From Acidobacteriota bacterium (GTDB lineage: Bacteria > Acidobacteriota > Terriglobia > Terriglobales > SCQP01), in contig DAIDIF010000078.1 in NCBI GenBank assembly GCA_027451805.1, positions 1 through 42,752 on the forward strand: a stretch of 42,752 nucleotides of DNA, in the 5' to 3' direction. Position numbers and translations under genes: made by a program. The notes beneath the pieces are model-generated. The model worked only from the letters and a program-made list of their open reading frames with translations, searched no databases and had not been told where the DNA came from. Position 1 is the first letter of the stretch; each line of letters starts with the position of its first letter. Below are positions 7,700 through 15,745 of the stretch, one piece after another.

Positions 7700-8878
7700 T
7701 CAGCTTAGCGCGAGCGGGGTCTCGAGAAAATCGGCGAGCACGCGGTTGGCGAGCAAGCGGCCTTGGGCGGACAGGGCGATGCCGCCATGGCGGCGCTCCA
7801 GCAGGCCGTCGGCGAGGTGCTGCGCGGCGGCGGCGGCCTGTGTGGCTTCGTCCGGCTCGTGCGGCATGCCGACCCCAGCGTTGCGGCGCAAGCCGAGGAA
7901 GTAGCGCTCTTCGCGCTCCGCCTGCGGAGTCAGCCAAGTGGGCGCGCTGCGCGGCAGCCGGCCGGCGCGTAGCGGGGCGAGATAGGCCTCGAGCGTATCC
8001 GGGTTGGCGAAACGGCGCGGACGGGGGGCGGTGAGGAAGGAGTGGGCGTCGAGGCCGGCGCCCAGATAGGGCCGACGCAGCCAATAGCCCAGATTATGGC
8101 GGCTCTCGCCGCCGGGCCGGGCGAAGTTGGAAATCTCGTACTGCCGGATGCCGGCGGCTTCGAGGCGCTCGCAGGCGAGTTCGTAGGCGGCGGCGATAAA
8201 ATCGTCGCCGGGAACGGCGGCGGCGTGGTAGCGCGAACCCGAGGCCAGCACCTCCGCGCCCAGCCGGCTGTCGTCATCCACCTCAAGCATATATACCGAT
8301 ACGTGCGCCACCTCGGCTTCGAGCGCGGCGTCGAGCGTGGCCTGCCAGGAGGATTCGGTTTGATGGGGCAGGCCGGCGATGAGATCGAGATTGAGGTTGG
8401 CGATGCCGGCGGCGCGGGCGCGGGCCAGGTCGTCGCGCGCGGTGGCGGCGCGGTGCAGCCGGACGACGGCGCGCAACTCGGCATCGGCGAACGACTGCAC
8501 GCCCAGGCTGAGGCGGTTGACGCCGCCGGCTGCGAGCGCGTCGAGGCGCTCCGGCGGGAGAGTGCCGGGGGCGGCTTCGACGGTATGCTCGAGCCCGGGC
8601 GCAAGCGTGAAGTGATCGCCGATGGCCTGGAGAATACGGGCAAAGCCGGCGGCGGGCAGCAGGGTGGGCGTGCCGCCCCCCCAATAGATGCTGGTCAGCG
8701 TGGCGCCGGCGAGGCCGTCGGCGGCAGCGAGCGCGAGTTCCCGCGCCAGCAGTTCGCAGTATTCGGCGTAGCGCGCGGGCGCGAAGACCTGGCTGGCGAA
8801 GTTGCAGTAGGTGCACTTGCTGCGGCAGAACGGCACCGCCAGATAGAGGCCGAGCGCGGTGTCGCCGGCCGCGGTCAC
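7700..8878 (-). CDS. hemW: Radical SAM heme chaperone HemW (oxygen-independent coproporphyrinogen oxidase-like)
   Basis: The cytoplasmic radical SAM protein of 392 residues has the CRSKCTYCNF motif (CX3CX2C for the [4Fe-4S] cluster) near residue 20, then YWGGGTPTLLP and SLGVQSF, all typical of the HemN/HemW group. The lack of the extra N-terminal HemN segment and the short length favour HemW, which inserts heme into target proteins, over a true coproporphyrinogen III dehydrogenase. It begins with GTG at 8878, sharing 4 nt (GTGA) with the stop of the aldolase gene, so the two are translationally coupled. Sequence alone does not prove the chaperone role. Confidence 0.9.
   Translation of the reverse strand: MTAAGDTALGLYLAVPFCRSKCTYCNFASQVFAPARYAEYCELLARELALAAADGLAGATLTSIYWGGGTPTLLPAAGFARILQAIGDHFTLAPGLEHTVEAAPGTLPPERLDALAAGGVNRLSLGVQSFADAELRAVVRLHRAATARDDLARARAAGIANLNLDLIAGLPHQTESSWQATLDAALEAEVAHVSVYMLEVDDDSRLGAEVLASGSRYHAAAVPGDDFIAAAYELACERLEAAGIRQYEISNFARPGGESRHNLGYWLRRPYLGAGLDAHSFLTAPRPRRFANPDTLEAYLAPLRAGRLPRSAPTWLTPQAEREERYFLGLRRNAGVGMPHEPDEATQAAAAAQHLADGLLERRHGGIALSAQGRLLANRVLADFLETPLALS
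7702..7707 (-). promoter_or_regulatory. TAAGCT hexamer 5 nt before the ltaE ATG (possible leaderless promoter)
   Basis: The minus strand reads TAAGCT-gaact-ATG, fitting TANNNT directly before a start codon without a Shine-Dalgarno. It overlaps the 3' end of hemW, so ltaE may instead be expressed by read-through. Confidence 0.25.
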
Positions 8879-9885
8879 GCCAGGGCGGCAACCGAGGCGG
8901 CGCCGTAGGCCGCGAACCAGGGGGCGGCCGCTTCGAGGCTGCGGTTCACCGCCTCGATATTAGCGCGGCCCTGCGTCGCGAGCCACTGCTCGAAGGCGGC
9001 GAGACCCTGCTTGGCGTAGACCGCGATGCCGTCTTTCCAGGTGGCGCGGCCACAGAGCACGCCGTTGAAGCGCACGCCCGCCTCGGCGGCGAGTGCGAGG
9101 TTCAGATTGAACTCGGCGTTGCTGACACCGGCGCTGAGATAGATGAAGGGCTTGGTGGCAGCGGCGGCGGCGCGGCGATAGTGTTCGAGCGCCTCGGCGC
9201 GGGTGTAGGCGGTGGGGGCGGTGACGCCGGGCAGGCCGGCGACGAACTTGGCGTTCACCGGAATCTCCACCTTGAGCACATCCACGCCGTACGGCTCGCG
9301 GGTGAACTCGGCGATCGAGGCGCGCACGATCTCCGGCTTGCGGCGGGCATAGTCAACACCCTTTTCATCGCCGCCGGCGGGATCGTAACCCACAAATTCG
9401 AGGAAGAAGGGGATGTCGGCGGCGCGGCACTCGCCGCCAATGCGCTCGATGAAGGCGTGCTTGATGTCGTTGATCGCTTGGTCTTCGAACGGCGTGTAGT
9501 AGAGCAGCACCTTGACGCAATCGGCGCCGTCGGCCTGCAGCCGGCGCACCGACACATGCGGCAGCAGATCGGGCAGGCGGCCGGGCTGGGTGTTGTCGTA
9601 ACCGCTCTGCTCGTAGGCGAGCAGCAGGCCGGCGTTGCGGGCCCGGGCCTGGGCGGCGGGCAGGCCGAACTCGGGATCGAGCAGGATGGCGCTGGCAAAG
9701 GGCGTGAGCGCGCGGCTGACGGCCACCTTGAACTCCTCCATCATGGCGTCCGTGGCGGGTGCGCCCTTTTCCTTGGCCAGCGCCTTCTGCAGGCTGCCGC
9801 GCTGATCCATGGCCGCGGCGGCGATGACGCCGCGGGCGTCGGCGACCGCGTTGAGGCCTTTGAGCTTGCCGGGAGTGAGTTTCAT
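8875..9885 (-). CDS. lacD: Class I tagatose-1,6-bisphosphate aldolase (LacD family)
   Basis: The 336-residue protein belongs to the LacD/class I aldolase family that cleaves tagatose or fructose 1,6-bisphosphate to triose phosphates through a lysine Schiff base. Recognisable segments are AAAMDQRGSL near residue 25, CVKVLLYYTP near 125, FFLEFVGYD and DVLKVEIPVN; by family comparison the lysine in the last is likely catalytic. No other tagatose-pathway gene (LacAB, LacC) is visible, so it may serve as a general ketose bisphosphate aldolase. It lies 27 nt after the glucoamylase stop and 4 nt overlapping hemW. A near-palindrome (GTTCTCGC-TT-GCGGAAC, 9889-9905) sits right before the start codon. 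Confidence 0.85.
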   Translation of the reverse strand: MKLTPGKLKGLNAVADARGVIAAAAMDQRGSLQKALAKEKGAPATDAMMEEFKVAVSRALTPFASAILLDPEFGLPAAQARARNAGLLLAYEQSGYDNTQPGRLPDLLPHVSVRRLQADGADCVKVLLYYTPFEDQAINDIKHAFIERIGGECRAADIPFFLEFVGYDPAGGDEKGVDYARRKPEIVRASIAEFTREPYGVDVLKVEIPVNAKFVAGLPGVTAPTAYTRAEALEHYRRAAAAATKPFIYLSAGVSNAEFNLNLALAAEAGVRFNGVLCGRATWKDGIAVYAKQGLAAFEQWLATQGRANIEAVNRSLEAAAPWFAAYGAASVAALA

Positions 9886-9912
9886 ATTGTTCTCGCTTGC
9901 GGAACGCTAGGC

Positions 9913-12303
9913 TTAGTTTATCGCCACCTCGAAATCCTGGCCCTGCCAGCGGCCGTCGGCGGCGTAGCGGAAGGTGAACTTCAGCGGCGCGGCCTGGGCG
10001 GGCGCCAAGGCCACATCCGCATACTCGAAGCCGCAGGGAGTGGGGGTGGAGCGCAGTTCCTCCACCGTCGCCCAGCCGTCGCGGCTGAAGTGCAAAAAGA
10101 AGGCGGCTTCCAGCTGCAGGCGCAGAGTCGCGCCGCGAGCCACGCGCTGCACCTGGCGGTTGAGCTTCCAGATCTCCAGCGGCAGGCGGCGGCGGGAGGA
10201 GCGGTAGCGCTCGGCCACCGCGGGAATGAGGTCGAAGACGGCGCCGTCGGCGACCGAGCGCAGCAGCCGGATGTACTCGGCGTGGGCCCACATCAGCGGC
10301 ATGGCGGAGCCGCTGGGGCGGCCGAAGTAGAGAAACTGAGCGGGCAGATCGGGCAGGTCCCAGATCTGCTCGGGGAGCAGGTTGAGGTGGTTGGCGAGCT
10401 GCTCCATGGCGCGCACGTAGGGCGCCACGTCGCGGCCGGCGGCGAGCTCGTAATGCGCGCGCTCGCCGGTGAGCAGCGGCCAGGCGCCGCCGCGGCCCCA
10501 CCCGCTGTAAGCCTCGCCGTCGGGATGCTGGCCGTAGCCGTCGTGGTTATAGCGGCGCCAGCACGGGCCGAAGGGAGTATTGGATTTCAGCACCGCGTCC
10601 ACCACGCGCAGCGAATCCTCGATCAGCGGATCGCCGGCGGCGCGAATGCCGTAGCGCACCAGCTCGAGGAAGCCCGCATCCACGATATCGCGGGCGGGAA
10701 AATCGGCGCGCTCGCCCGGGGCGCGGTTGGCGATGCGCAGGGTGGCGCTGTTGGGATCCTCATCGCCGCCCACGCCCAGGAGCGGCGAGGGATTGATGCG
10801 GATGTAATGGCGGGGAACGCCGGCGAGCAGCGCGCCTTCACTGGTGACGGTCCAGGCCTCGAGATGGCTTTCGAGAAAGTCGGCGTACTCGAGAGCGAGA
10901 TGGCTGAGTTGCTCATCGCCGTGGGCGCGGGCGATCTCGGCGGCGCACACCAGGCCGGCGATGTGGGCGGCGAGGCTGGAGGGCGAGTAGCCGCCGGCCT
11001 CTTCCCAACGCTCCTCCTGGGTGGCAGGGCCGTGGCGCATGAGATAGCCGGCGGCGCGCGCGACCATGGGATAGGCATCGATGCCGTTGAGCGCGCCGTG
11101 GCGCCGCAGGCGCCAGGCGAGCAGGATGGGGAAGGCGACTTCGTCCAGCTGCACGCCGCTCCAGTAGGGCGTGCCATTGAGCCAGAAGTTCTGGGCGAAG
11201 CCGCCGTCGGGATGCTGCGAGGCGGCGAGGTAGAGCAGGGCGCGGCGGGCGGTGGCGTGATCGCCGCTGGCGAGCAGGCCGCTGGCGCTGTTGACCAGGT
11301 CGCGGGTCCAGACCAGGTGGTAGCCGCCGAGATCCTCATCGCCCTTGGTCTCGCCCCAGGGGATGGAGAGCGAGGCGATGAGGGCGCCGGGATAGGTTTT
11401 GTCCTCGTGGGCCAGCAGCAGGCTGACGCTGCGGTGGTAGAGATTGCCGCCGTCCTGGGCGTGGGCTTCGAGCGGCAGGCGGTGCTCGGCGGTGCGGCGC
11501 CACTGCTCCACGAAGTGGGTGCGCACCCCCTCGAACGGTGGGTCGAGCGACTGCATCAGGGCGTTGACGGCGGCTTCGCGCGCGTTGCCGAAGGCCAGCC
11601 CGAGGGTGAACTCGCGCGTGTGGCTGAGGTCGAGCTCGGCGCAGAGGGCGACGTTGCCGTCGGAGGCGCGCTGAAAGGCGAAGGTGGGATGCAGGTGCGC
11701 GGCGAGATCGCTCCAGCCGTCGCTGGCGCCGACGTAGCCGGCCGAGGCGTAATGCAGCGGCACGGTCGCGGCGATCGCCATCCAGGTGGAGTCGCGGTGG
11801 GCATAGAGCACGGTGCGGCCGACGGCCTCGCCGATCTCGGCGCAGTTGTGCGAACCGATGCCGTCGAGATGCGGCGCGCAGAGCACGAACAGGCGCAGGC
11901 TGTGGCTCAGCGGGGGCGCGACCTCGACCCGGGTATGGAGCAGGACGCTGCTGAGATGGGGGTCGGCGATCAGCTCCTTGTGAATGCGGAAGCGCCCCTG
12001 GCGGTCGGAGGTGACGATGCGGAAGCCGAGCGCCAGCGGATCCATGACCTCGACCCGGGAGTCGCAATCGCGGCGCTCGCCCTGGAAGAAGGTGGCGCCG
12101 TCGGTGAGGAGGAACTGCAGGTCGCGGACCTGGGGCCGGTCCACCGTGGGGTAATAGATTTCGGTGAGCGTGCCCTGCGCCAGCGTGAACCAAAGGCGGC
12201 TGCCGGCGGAGTAGGCGGTGCCGATGGCGTCCTTGGCGCCGCGGGTCCAGCGGGCGGGAATACCGGGCGCGCCAAAGGCTTCGGACGGTTGCGAATCGGA
12301 CAT
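9913..12303 (-). CDS. GH15 glucoamylase-type glucan 1,4-alpha-glucosidase
   Basis: This 796-residue enzyme is a bacterial glucoamylase that removes glucose from the non-reducing ends of alpha-1,4-glucans. The N-terminal beta-sandwich (AGSRLWFTLAQGTLTEIYYP, PQVRDLQFL) is followed by the (alpha/alpha)6 barrel with DLGGYHLVWTRDLV, QHPDGGFAQNFW, the acidic RWEEAGGYSPSS segment and GGAWPLLTGERAHYEL. There is no signal peptide, which suggests a cytosolic role on maltodextrin or glycogen. The ORF track joins it to a much longer reading frame to 13065, but that upstream part is antisense-frame shadow of the M50 gene. ATG 12303 has AGGAGG 12 nt upstream. The aldolase, hemW and ltaE genes follow in the same direction. 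A LacI-type operator candidate lies 33 bp upstream. Confidence 0.93.
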   Translation of the reverse strand: MSDSQPSEAFGAPGIPARWTRGAKDAIGTAYSAGSRLWFTLAQGTLTEIYYPTVDRPQVRDLQFLLTDGATFFQGERRDCDSRVEVMDPLALGFRIVTSDRQGRFRIHKELIADPHLSSVLLHTRVEVAPPLSHSLRLFVLCAPHLDGIGSHNCAEIGEAVGRTVLYAHRDSTWMAIAATVPLHYASAGYVGASDGWSDLAAHLHPTFAFQRASDGNVALCAELDLSHTREFTLGLAFGNAREAAVNALMQSLDPPFEGVRTHFVEQWRRTAEHRLPLEAHAQDGGNLYHRSVSLLLAHEDKTYPGALIASLSIPWGETKGDEDLGGYHLVWTRDLVNSASGLLASGDHATARRALLYLAASQHPDGGFAQNFWLNGTPYWSGVQLDEVAFPILLAWRLRRHGALNGIDAYPMVARAAGYLMRHGPATQEERWEEAGGYSPSSLAAHIAGLVCAAEIARAHGDEQLSHLALEYADFLESHLEAWTVTSEGALLAGVPRHYIRINPSPLLGVGGDEDPNSATLRIANRAPGERADFPARDIVDAGFLELVRYGIRAAGDPLIEDSLRVVDAVLKSNTPFGPCWRRYNHDGYGQHPDGEAYSGWGRGGAWPLLTGERAHYELAAGRDVAPYVRAMEQLANHLNLLPEQIWDLPDLPAQFLYFGRPSGSAMPLMWAHAEYIRLLRSVADGAVFDLIPAVAERYRSSRRRLPLEIWKLNRQVQRVARGATLRLQLEAAFFLHFSRDGWATVEELRSTPTPCGFEYADVALAPAQAAPLKFTFRYAADGRWQGQDFEVAIN

Positions 12304-12335
12304 GGGTGGGGCGGGCCTCCTGGGAATCAAACCAC

Positions 12336-12349
12336 TGGAACCGGTTTCC
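12336..12349. promoter_or_regulatory. LacI-family-like operator upstream of the glucoamylase
   Basis: TGGAACCGGTTTCC matches the LacI/GalR-family operator pattern TGNAANCGNTTNCA at all fixed positions but the last, with the typical central CG. It lies in the 61-bp gap between the M50 stop and the glucoamylase start. LacI-family repressors commonly control maltodextrin and starch genes. No such regulator is encoded in this window. Confidence 0.45.
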
Positions 12350-12364
12350 TCATGCAGCGCCACG

Positions 12365-13498
12365 CTAGGGCTGCAGTTCGCCGTGGAGAAGCTCAATGAT
12401 GCGGTCGCGCCGGATGACGCCGCGGACGCTGCCATTGCTGAGGACGGGGAGCTGGCCGACGTTGCTCTCCACCATCTTGCGCAGGGCGGAGGGGAGGCCT
12501 TCGCTGGGATCCACGGTGGCCATCTTCCCCCGCGGCACCATGACGTCGCGCACCAGGGTGGTGCCCCAGTGCTCGCGCGGCACGCGCGACAGGTCGGCGG
12601 GGGTAACGATGCCGAGCAGGGCATCGTCGGCGTCCATGACCAGGCTGGCGCGGAAATTGTTGTGCACGGCAAGGTCACTGATAAAGGCTTCCAGGTTGAC
12701 GTCGGGCGCGACGCGGGCGAAGAAGGGGGTTTCGAGGTCGCCCACGGTGAAGCGCCCCAGCGCGGACTGGATCTCGGTCTGGCGCCAGCTCTGCTGCGCG
12801 GCGGAGAGCAGGAACCAGCCGATGAAGGCGAGCCAGAGACCGCTGAGGGGGGCGCCAGCGAAGAACTCGAGCACACCGATGAGGATGAACCCCATGGCGC
12901 ACGCCTTGCCCACGTTGGTGGCCCAGCGCGTGGACTTGACGAAGTCTTTGTTGGCGCTCCAAATGATGGCGCGCAACACGCGGCCGCCGTCCAGCGGAAA
13001 TCCCGGGATGAGGTTGAAGACCGCGAGCAGGAGATTGATGTAGCCCAGCCAGGCGAGCACCGCAAACAGCGGCTGGTGGGTGCTGCCCAGCCGCCCCAGG
13101 CCGTCGCATACCGCGCCGATGACGATGCTGGCGAACGGGCCGGCGATGGCGATGCGGAACTCGGTGCCGGCGTCGTCGGGCTCGCGCGTCAGCTCGCTGA
13201 CACCGCCGAAGACGAAAAGCGTGATGGTATGCACCGGCAGGCCGTGGGCGCGGGCCACCAGACTGTGGGCGAGCTCGTGCGCCACCACGGAGGCGAAAAA
13301 CAGCGCCGTCGTCACGATGGCGGCAAAAACGACCACGCCCTGGGTCCAGCCGGGGTTGAGCTGGCGGAAGTACTCCGCCAGCGTGACCCCGATCAGCACC
13401 AGGATGATCAGCCAACTGACGTCGAAGACGACGTCAATGCCGGCGATCCGCGCCAGGCGGCGGCTGGTGGTGCGTGCGGGCCGAGGCATGGTTCCCAT
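12365..13498 (-). CDS. Site-2 protease-type M50 zinc metalloprotease with CBS pair
   Basis: The 377-residue integral membrane protein resembles the CBS-domain rhomboid-unrelated site-2 proteases that cleave substrates within the membrane. The zinc motif HELAH lies on a hydrophobic helix near residue 75, and the third ligand motif NLIPGFPLDGG near 165. Several more hydrophobic segments follow, then two CBS domains (VGDLETPFFARV onward, and VRDVMVPRGKMATV) that probably bind adenine nucleotides and tune activity. Starts at ATG 13498 or three codons later (ATG 13489) are both possible. The gene is divergent from the VIT1-like transporter with 58 bp between starts, where GATAAT is visible on the minus strand. 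Its substrate cannot be told from sequence. Confidence 0.9.
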   Translation of the reverse strand: MGTMPRPARTTSRRLARIAGIDVVFDVSWLIILVLIGVTLAEYFRQLNPGWTQGVVVFAAIVTTALFFASVVAHELAHSLVARAHGLPVHTITLFVFGGVSELTREPDDAGTEFRIAIAGPFASIVIGAVCDGLGRLGSTHQPLFAVLAWLGYINLLLAVFNLIPGFPLDGGRVLRAIIWSANKDFVKSTRWATNVGKACAMGFILIGVLEFFAGAPLSGLWLAFIGWFLLSAAQQSWRQTEIQSALGRFTVGDLETPFFARVAPDVNLEAFISDLAVHNNFRASLVMDADDALLGIVTPADLSRVPREHWGTTLVRDVMVPRGKMATVDPSEGLPSALRKMVESNVGQLPVLSNGSVRGVIRRDRIIELLHGELQP

Positions 13499-13556
13499 CC
13501 ATTATCCCCCGGAGGAGGCACGGCGCGCCTGGGGTAGGATGTTGGGGACACCGCCT

Positions 13557-14276
13557 ATGAGCACCTCGTCGCCCGCCATGCCCTCCCCGGTCCAGCACTC
13601 CGAGCACCATTTCACCGGCAGCGCGCGCCTGCGCGACCTGGTGATCGGCATGTCGGACGGGCTGACCGTGCCCTTCGCGTTGGCGGCGGGGCTGAGCGGG
13701 GCCGCCGTGGCGACGCGGGTGGTGGTGACCGCCGGGCTGGCCGAGATCGCCGCCGGGTCCATCGCGATGGGACTGGGCGGTTACCTGGCCGCACGCAGCG
13801 ACGCCGAGCATTATGCCAGCGAGCTGGAGCGCGAGGAGCGCGAGATCGTCGAGCGGCCGGACGACGAGCGCCGGGAAGTGGCCGAGATCCTGCAGCAGTA
13901 CGGCATGAGCGCGCATGAGAGCACGGCGCTGGTGGCGGGCATGGCGCAGCGGCCGGCGGCCTGGCGCGACTTCATGATGCGCTTCGAGCTCGGGCTGGAG
14001 GCGCCGGAACCGGGGCGGGCGGTGGCGAGCGCGACGACCATCGCGGCGGCCTATATCGCCGGCGGGATGATCCCGCTGGGACCCTACTTTGCGCCCGTGG
14101 CGCTGGCCACCGCGCTGAAGATCTCGATCGCGGTGACCGGAACGGCGCTGCTGCTGTTCGGCTATGTCAAGGGGCGGTTCACCGGGGCGCCCCCGGTCCG
14201 CGCCGCGCTGCAGACGGCGCTGATCGGCGGCGTGGCGGCGGCGGCGGCGTTCGCGCTGGCGCGGGTCATCTCTTGA
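13557..14276 (+). CDS. VIT1/CCC1 family transporter (Fe2+/Mn2+)
   Basis: The 239-residue membrane protein has the family start DLVIGMSDGLTVPFALAAGLSGA, a second hydrophobic segment with AEIAAGSIAMGLGGYLAARSD, a charged Glu-rich cytosolic stretch (ELEREEREIVERPDDERREV) that in VIT1 relatives binds metal, and three C-terminal membrane segments. It probably moves ferrous iron or manganese across the inner membrane. I take ATG 13557; ATG 13539 (MLGTPPMSTS) is in frame and also possible. The large ORF from 13080 is shadow upstream of these. A TAGGAT box lies at 13535-13540. Its stop overlaps the era start by 4 nt (TTGA), indicating coupling. Confidence 0.9.
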   Translation: MSTSSPAMPSPVQHSEHHFTGSARLRDLVIGMSDGLTVPFALAAGLSGAAVATRVVVTAGLAEIAAGSIAMGLGGYLAARSDAEHYASELEREEREIVERPDDERREVAEILQQYGMSAHESTALVAGMAQRPAAWRDFMMRFELGLEAPEPGRAVASATTIAAAYIAGGMIPLGPYFAPVALATALKISIAVTGTALLLFGYVKGRFTGAPPVRAALQTALIGGVAAAAAFALARVIS

Positions 14277-15202
14277 CCGCGGCGCGCGAGTTTCGTTCCG
14301 GATTTGTCAGCTTGGTGGGGCGGCCGAACACCGGCAAGAGCACGCTGGTGAACGCCTTGGTGGGGCGCAAGATCGCCGCCGTGACCCCCCATCCGCAGAC
14401 CACGCGCACCCATCTGCTGGGCATCGTGTCGCGCCCGGAGGGGCAGATCGTCCTGGTGGACACCCCCGGCGCCCACCGCGGGCGCGGGCCGCTGGCGCGG
14501 GCGCTGCTGCGCAGCCTGCGCGCCGGCCTGGAGGGGCGCGATCTGGCGCTGTTTCTGGTGGACGCGCATCGCGCCTGGGGCGCCGAAGACGAGATGGCGC
14601 TCGACCTGCTGCGCGGCCCGGCGGACGCCCCCGCCTTGCCGGTGTTCCTGGTGCTGAACAAGGTGGACCTGCTGCCCTCGCCCGAGGCGGCGCTGCCGAT
14701 CCTGGAGCGCTTGCGCGCCCAGTACGCTTTCGCCGAGGCAATCGTGATCTCGGCCCTGAAGCAGCGCAACCTCGACCGCCTGACCCAGCTCATGTGGGAG
14801 CGCATGCCGGTGGGCGAGCCCTATTTCCCCGCCGGGCAGACCACCGACCAGCCCGAGCGGTTCTGGATTTCCGAGGTCATCCGCGAGCAGGCGATGCTGC
14901 TCACACGCGAAGAGGTGCCGCACGCGCTGGCGGTGCGCATCGAAGGCGACCGCCAGCGCGCGCGGGCGGCGGGCCCGCTGCGCCTGATTCAGGCGGCGCT
15001 GGTGTGCGAGCGGCCGGGGCAGAAGGCGATCCTGGTGGGCAAGGGCGGGGAGATGATCCGGCGGATCGGGATCGAATCCCGCCGCCAGCTCGAGGCGGAG
15101 CTGGGCGTGGCCGTGCATTTGGAGCTGTACGTGGTGGTGCGGGCGGAGTGGAGGGAAAATCCGCGCGCGATCGCCGGGCTGGACTTTCGCCAGGAGGGGT
15201 AA
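14273..15202 (+). CDS. era: GTPase Era
   Basis: Era is an essential GTPase that binds the 3' end of 16S rRNA during small-subunit assembly. The 309-residue protein shows G1 GRPNTGKST near residue 17, the switch region with TTRTH, G3 DTPG near 63, G4 NKVD near 128 and SALK as G5. The C-terminal KH domain has ILVGKGGEMIRRIG. Length is normal for the family. The start is a TTG at 14273 that overlaps the transporter's TGA, so it probably depends on translation of the upstream gene. Pairing of an essential GTPase with a metal transporter is likely incidental. Confidence 0.95.
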   Translation: MTAAREFRSGFVSLVGRPNTGKSTLVNALVGRKIAAVTPHPQTTRTHLLGIVSRPEGQIVLVDTPGAHRGRGPLARALLRSLRAGLEGRDLALFLVDAHRAWGAEDEMALDLLRGPADAPALPVFLVLNKVDLLPSPEAALPILERLRAQYAFAEAIVISALKQRNLDRLTQLMWERMPVGEPYFPAGQTTDQPERFWISEVIREQAMLLTREEVPHALAVRIEGDRQRARAAGPLRLIQAALVCERPGQKAILVGKGGEMIRRIGIESRRQLEAELGVAVHLELYVVVRAEWRENPRAIAGLDFRQEG

Positions 15203-15213
15203 AGGGCCGCCCC

Positions 15214-15222
15214 TGCTAGAAT
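15214..15222 (+). promoter_or_regulatory. Extended -10 promoter (TGC-TAGAAT) directly before nrdR
   Basis: TGCTAGAAT ends 7 nt before the nrdR ATG, and no Shine-Dalgarno is present between them. Transcription starting 6-8 nt after the -10 box would begin at or next to the start codon, giving a leaderless mRNA. No convincing -35 is seen, which fits an extended -10 promoter. Confidence 0.5.
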
Positions 15223-15229
15223 TTCGGCT

Positions 15230-15703
15230 ATGAAATGCCCCTTTTGCGGCCACCCCGAGGACCGCGTGGTTGACTCGCGCGAGAGCAAGGAGGGAGAGGC
15301 GATCCGGCGGCGGCGCGAGTGCGCCGCGTGCGGCAAGCGATTCACGACCTACGAGCGCCTGGACGAAATCCCCTACATGGTGGTCAAGAAGGACGGACGG
15401 CGCGAGAAGTTCGAGCGGCAGAAGGTGCTGACCGGGCTGCTGCACGCGGCGGAGAAACGGCCGATTTCGATGACCCAGCTTGAGGCGATCGTGAACGAAG
15501 TGGAAACCCAGATTGTCGACTCGCCCGAGCGGGAGATCAGCACGCGCGACATCGGGCAGTTGGTGATGGACCGCCTGCGGCAACTCGACAAGGTGGCGTA
15601 TGTGCGGTTCGCGTCGGTGTACATGGATTTCAAGGACGTGAACGAATTTCTGCGCGAGCTGAACCGGCTAATGCAGCCGCGGGATGCAACCTCAAAAAAT
15701 TGA
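15230..15703 (+). CDS. nrdR: Transcriptional repressor NrdR
   Basis: NrdR senses ATP/dATP and represses ribonucleotide reductase genes. The 157-residue protein has the N-terminal zinc ribbon (CPFCGH at 3-8 and CAACGKRF near 31-38), the [15 protein letters not shown] stretch and an ATP-cone domain beginning [11 protein letters not shown]. Length and motifs match the family almost exactly. No ribonucleotide reductase gene lies in the window, so its targets are elsewhere. The start has no ribosome site but a -10 box 7 nt upstream, suggesting a leaderless transcript. Confidence 0.97.
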   Translation: MKCPFCGHPEDRVVDSRESKEGEAIRRRRECAACGKRFTTYERLDEIPYMVVKKDGRREKFERQKVLTGLLHAAEKRPISMTQLEAIVNEVETQIVDSPEREISTRDIGQLVMDRLRQLDKVAYVRFASVYMDFKDVNEFLRELNRLMQPRDATSKN

Positions 15704-15715
15704 TGGAACATCCCA

Positions 15716-15736
15716 CCCTGGGGGCAGACCCCAGGG
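15716..15736 (+). other. Hairpin masking the ribosome-binding site of the SYLF gene
   Basis: CCCTGGGG (15716-15723) pairs perfectly with CCCCAGGG (15729-15736) around a 5-nt loop. The 3' arm runs into AGGGAGG, the Shine-Dalgarno of the next gene, which begins at 15746. It could limit translation or serve as the nrdR terminator, but there is no T-tract. Confidence 0.5.
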
Positions 15737-15745
15737 AGGACGAGT

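Noticed and set aside
9889-9905. Near-palindrome GTTCTCGC-TT-GCGGAAC just before the LacD start as an operator
   Set aside because: The arms have an unpaired base and the site is inside a likely operon with only 27 nt between genes; too weak to call as a regulatory site.
9181-12399. 1072-residue plus-strand ORF
   Set aside because: It is antisense to the glucoamylase, aldolase and other genes, with Gly/Ala/Val/His-rich low-complexity sequence and no domain. High third-position G+C removes stops on the opposite strand.
12304-13065. N-terminal extension joining the glucoamylase ORF to 13065
   Set aside because: This part is out-of-frame reading of the M50 gene on the same strand; glucoamylase homology begins at the ATG at 12303 with AGGAGG before it.
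13080-13556. Upstream part of the 398-residue ORF containing the VIT1-like transporter
   Set aside because: It lies antisense to the M50 gene and lacks family similarity; the transporter signature begins after ATG 13557.
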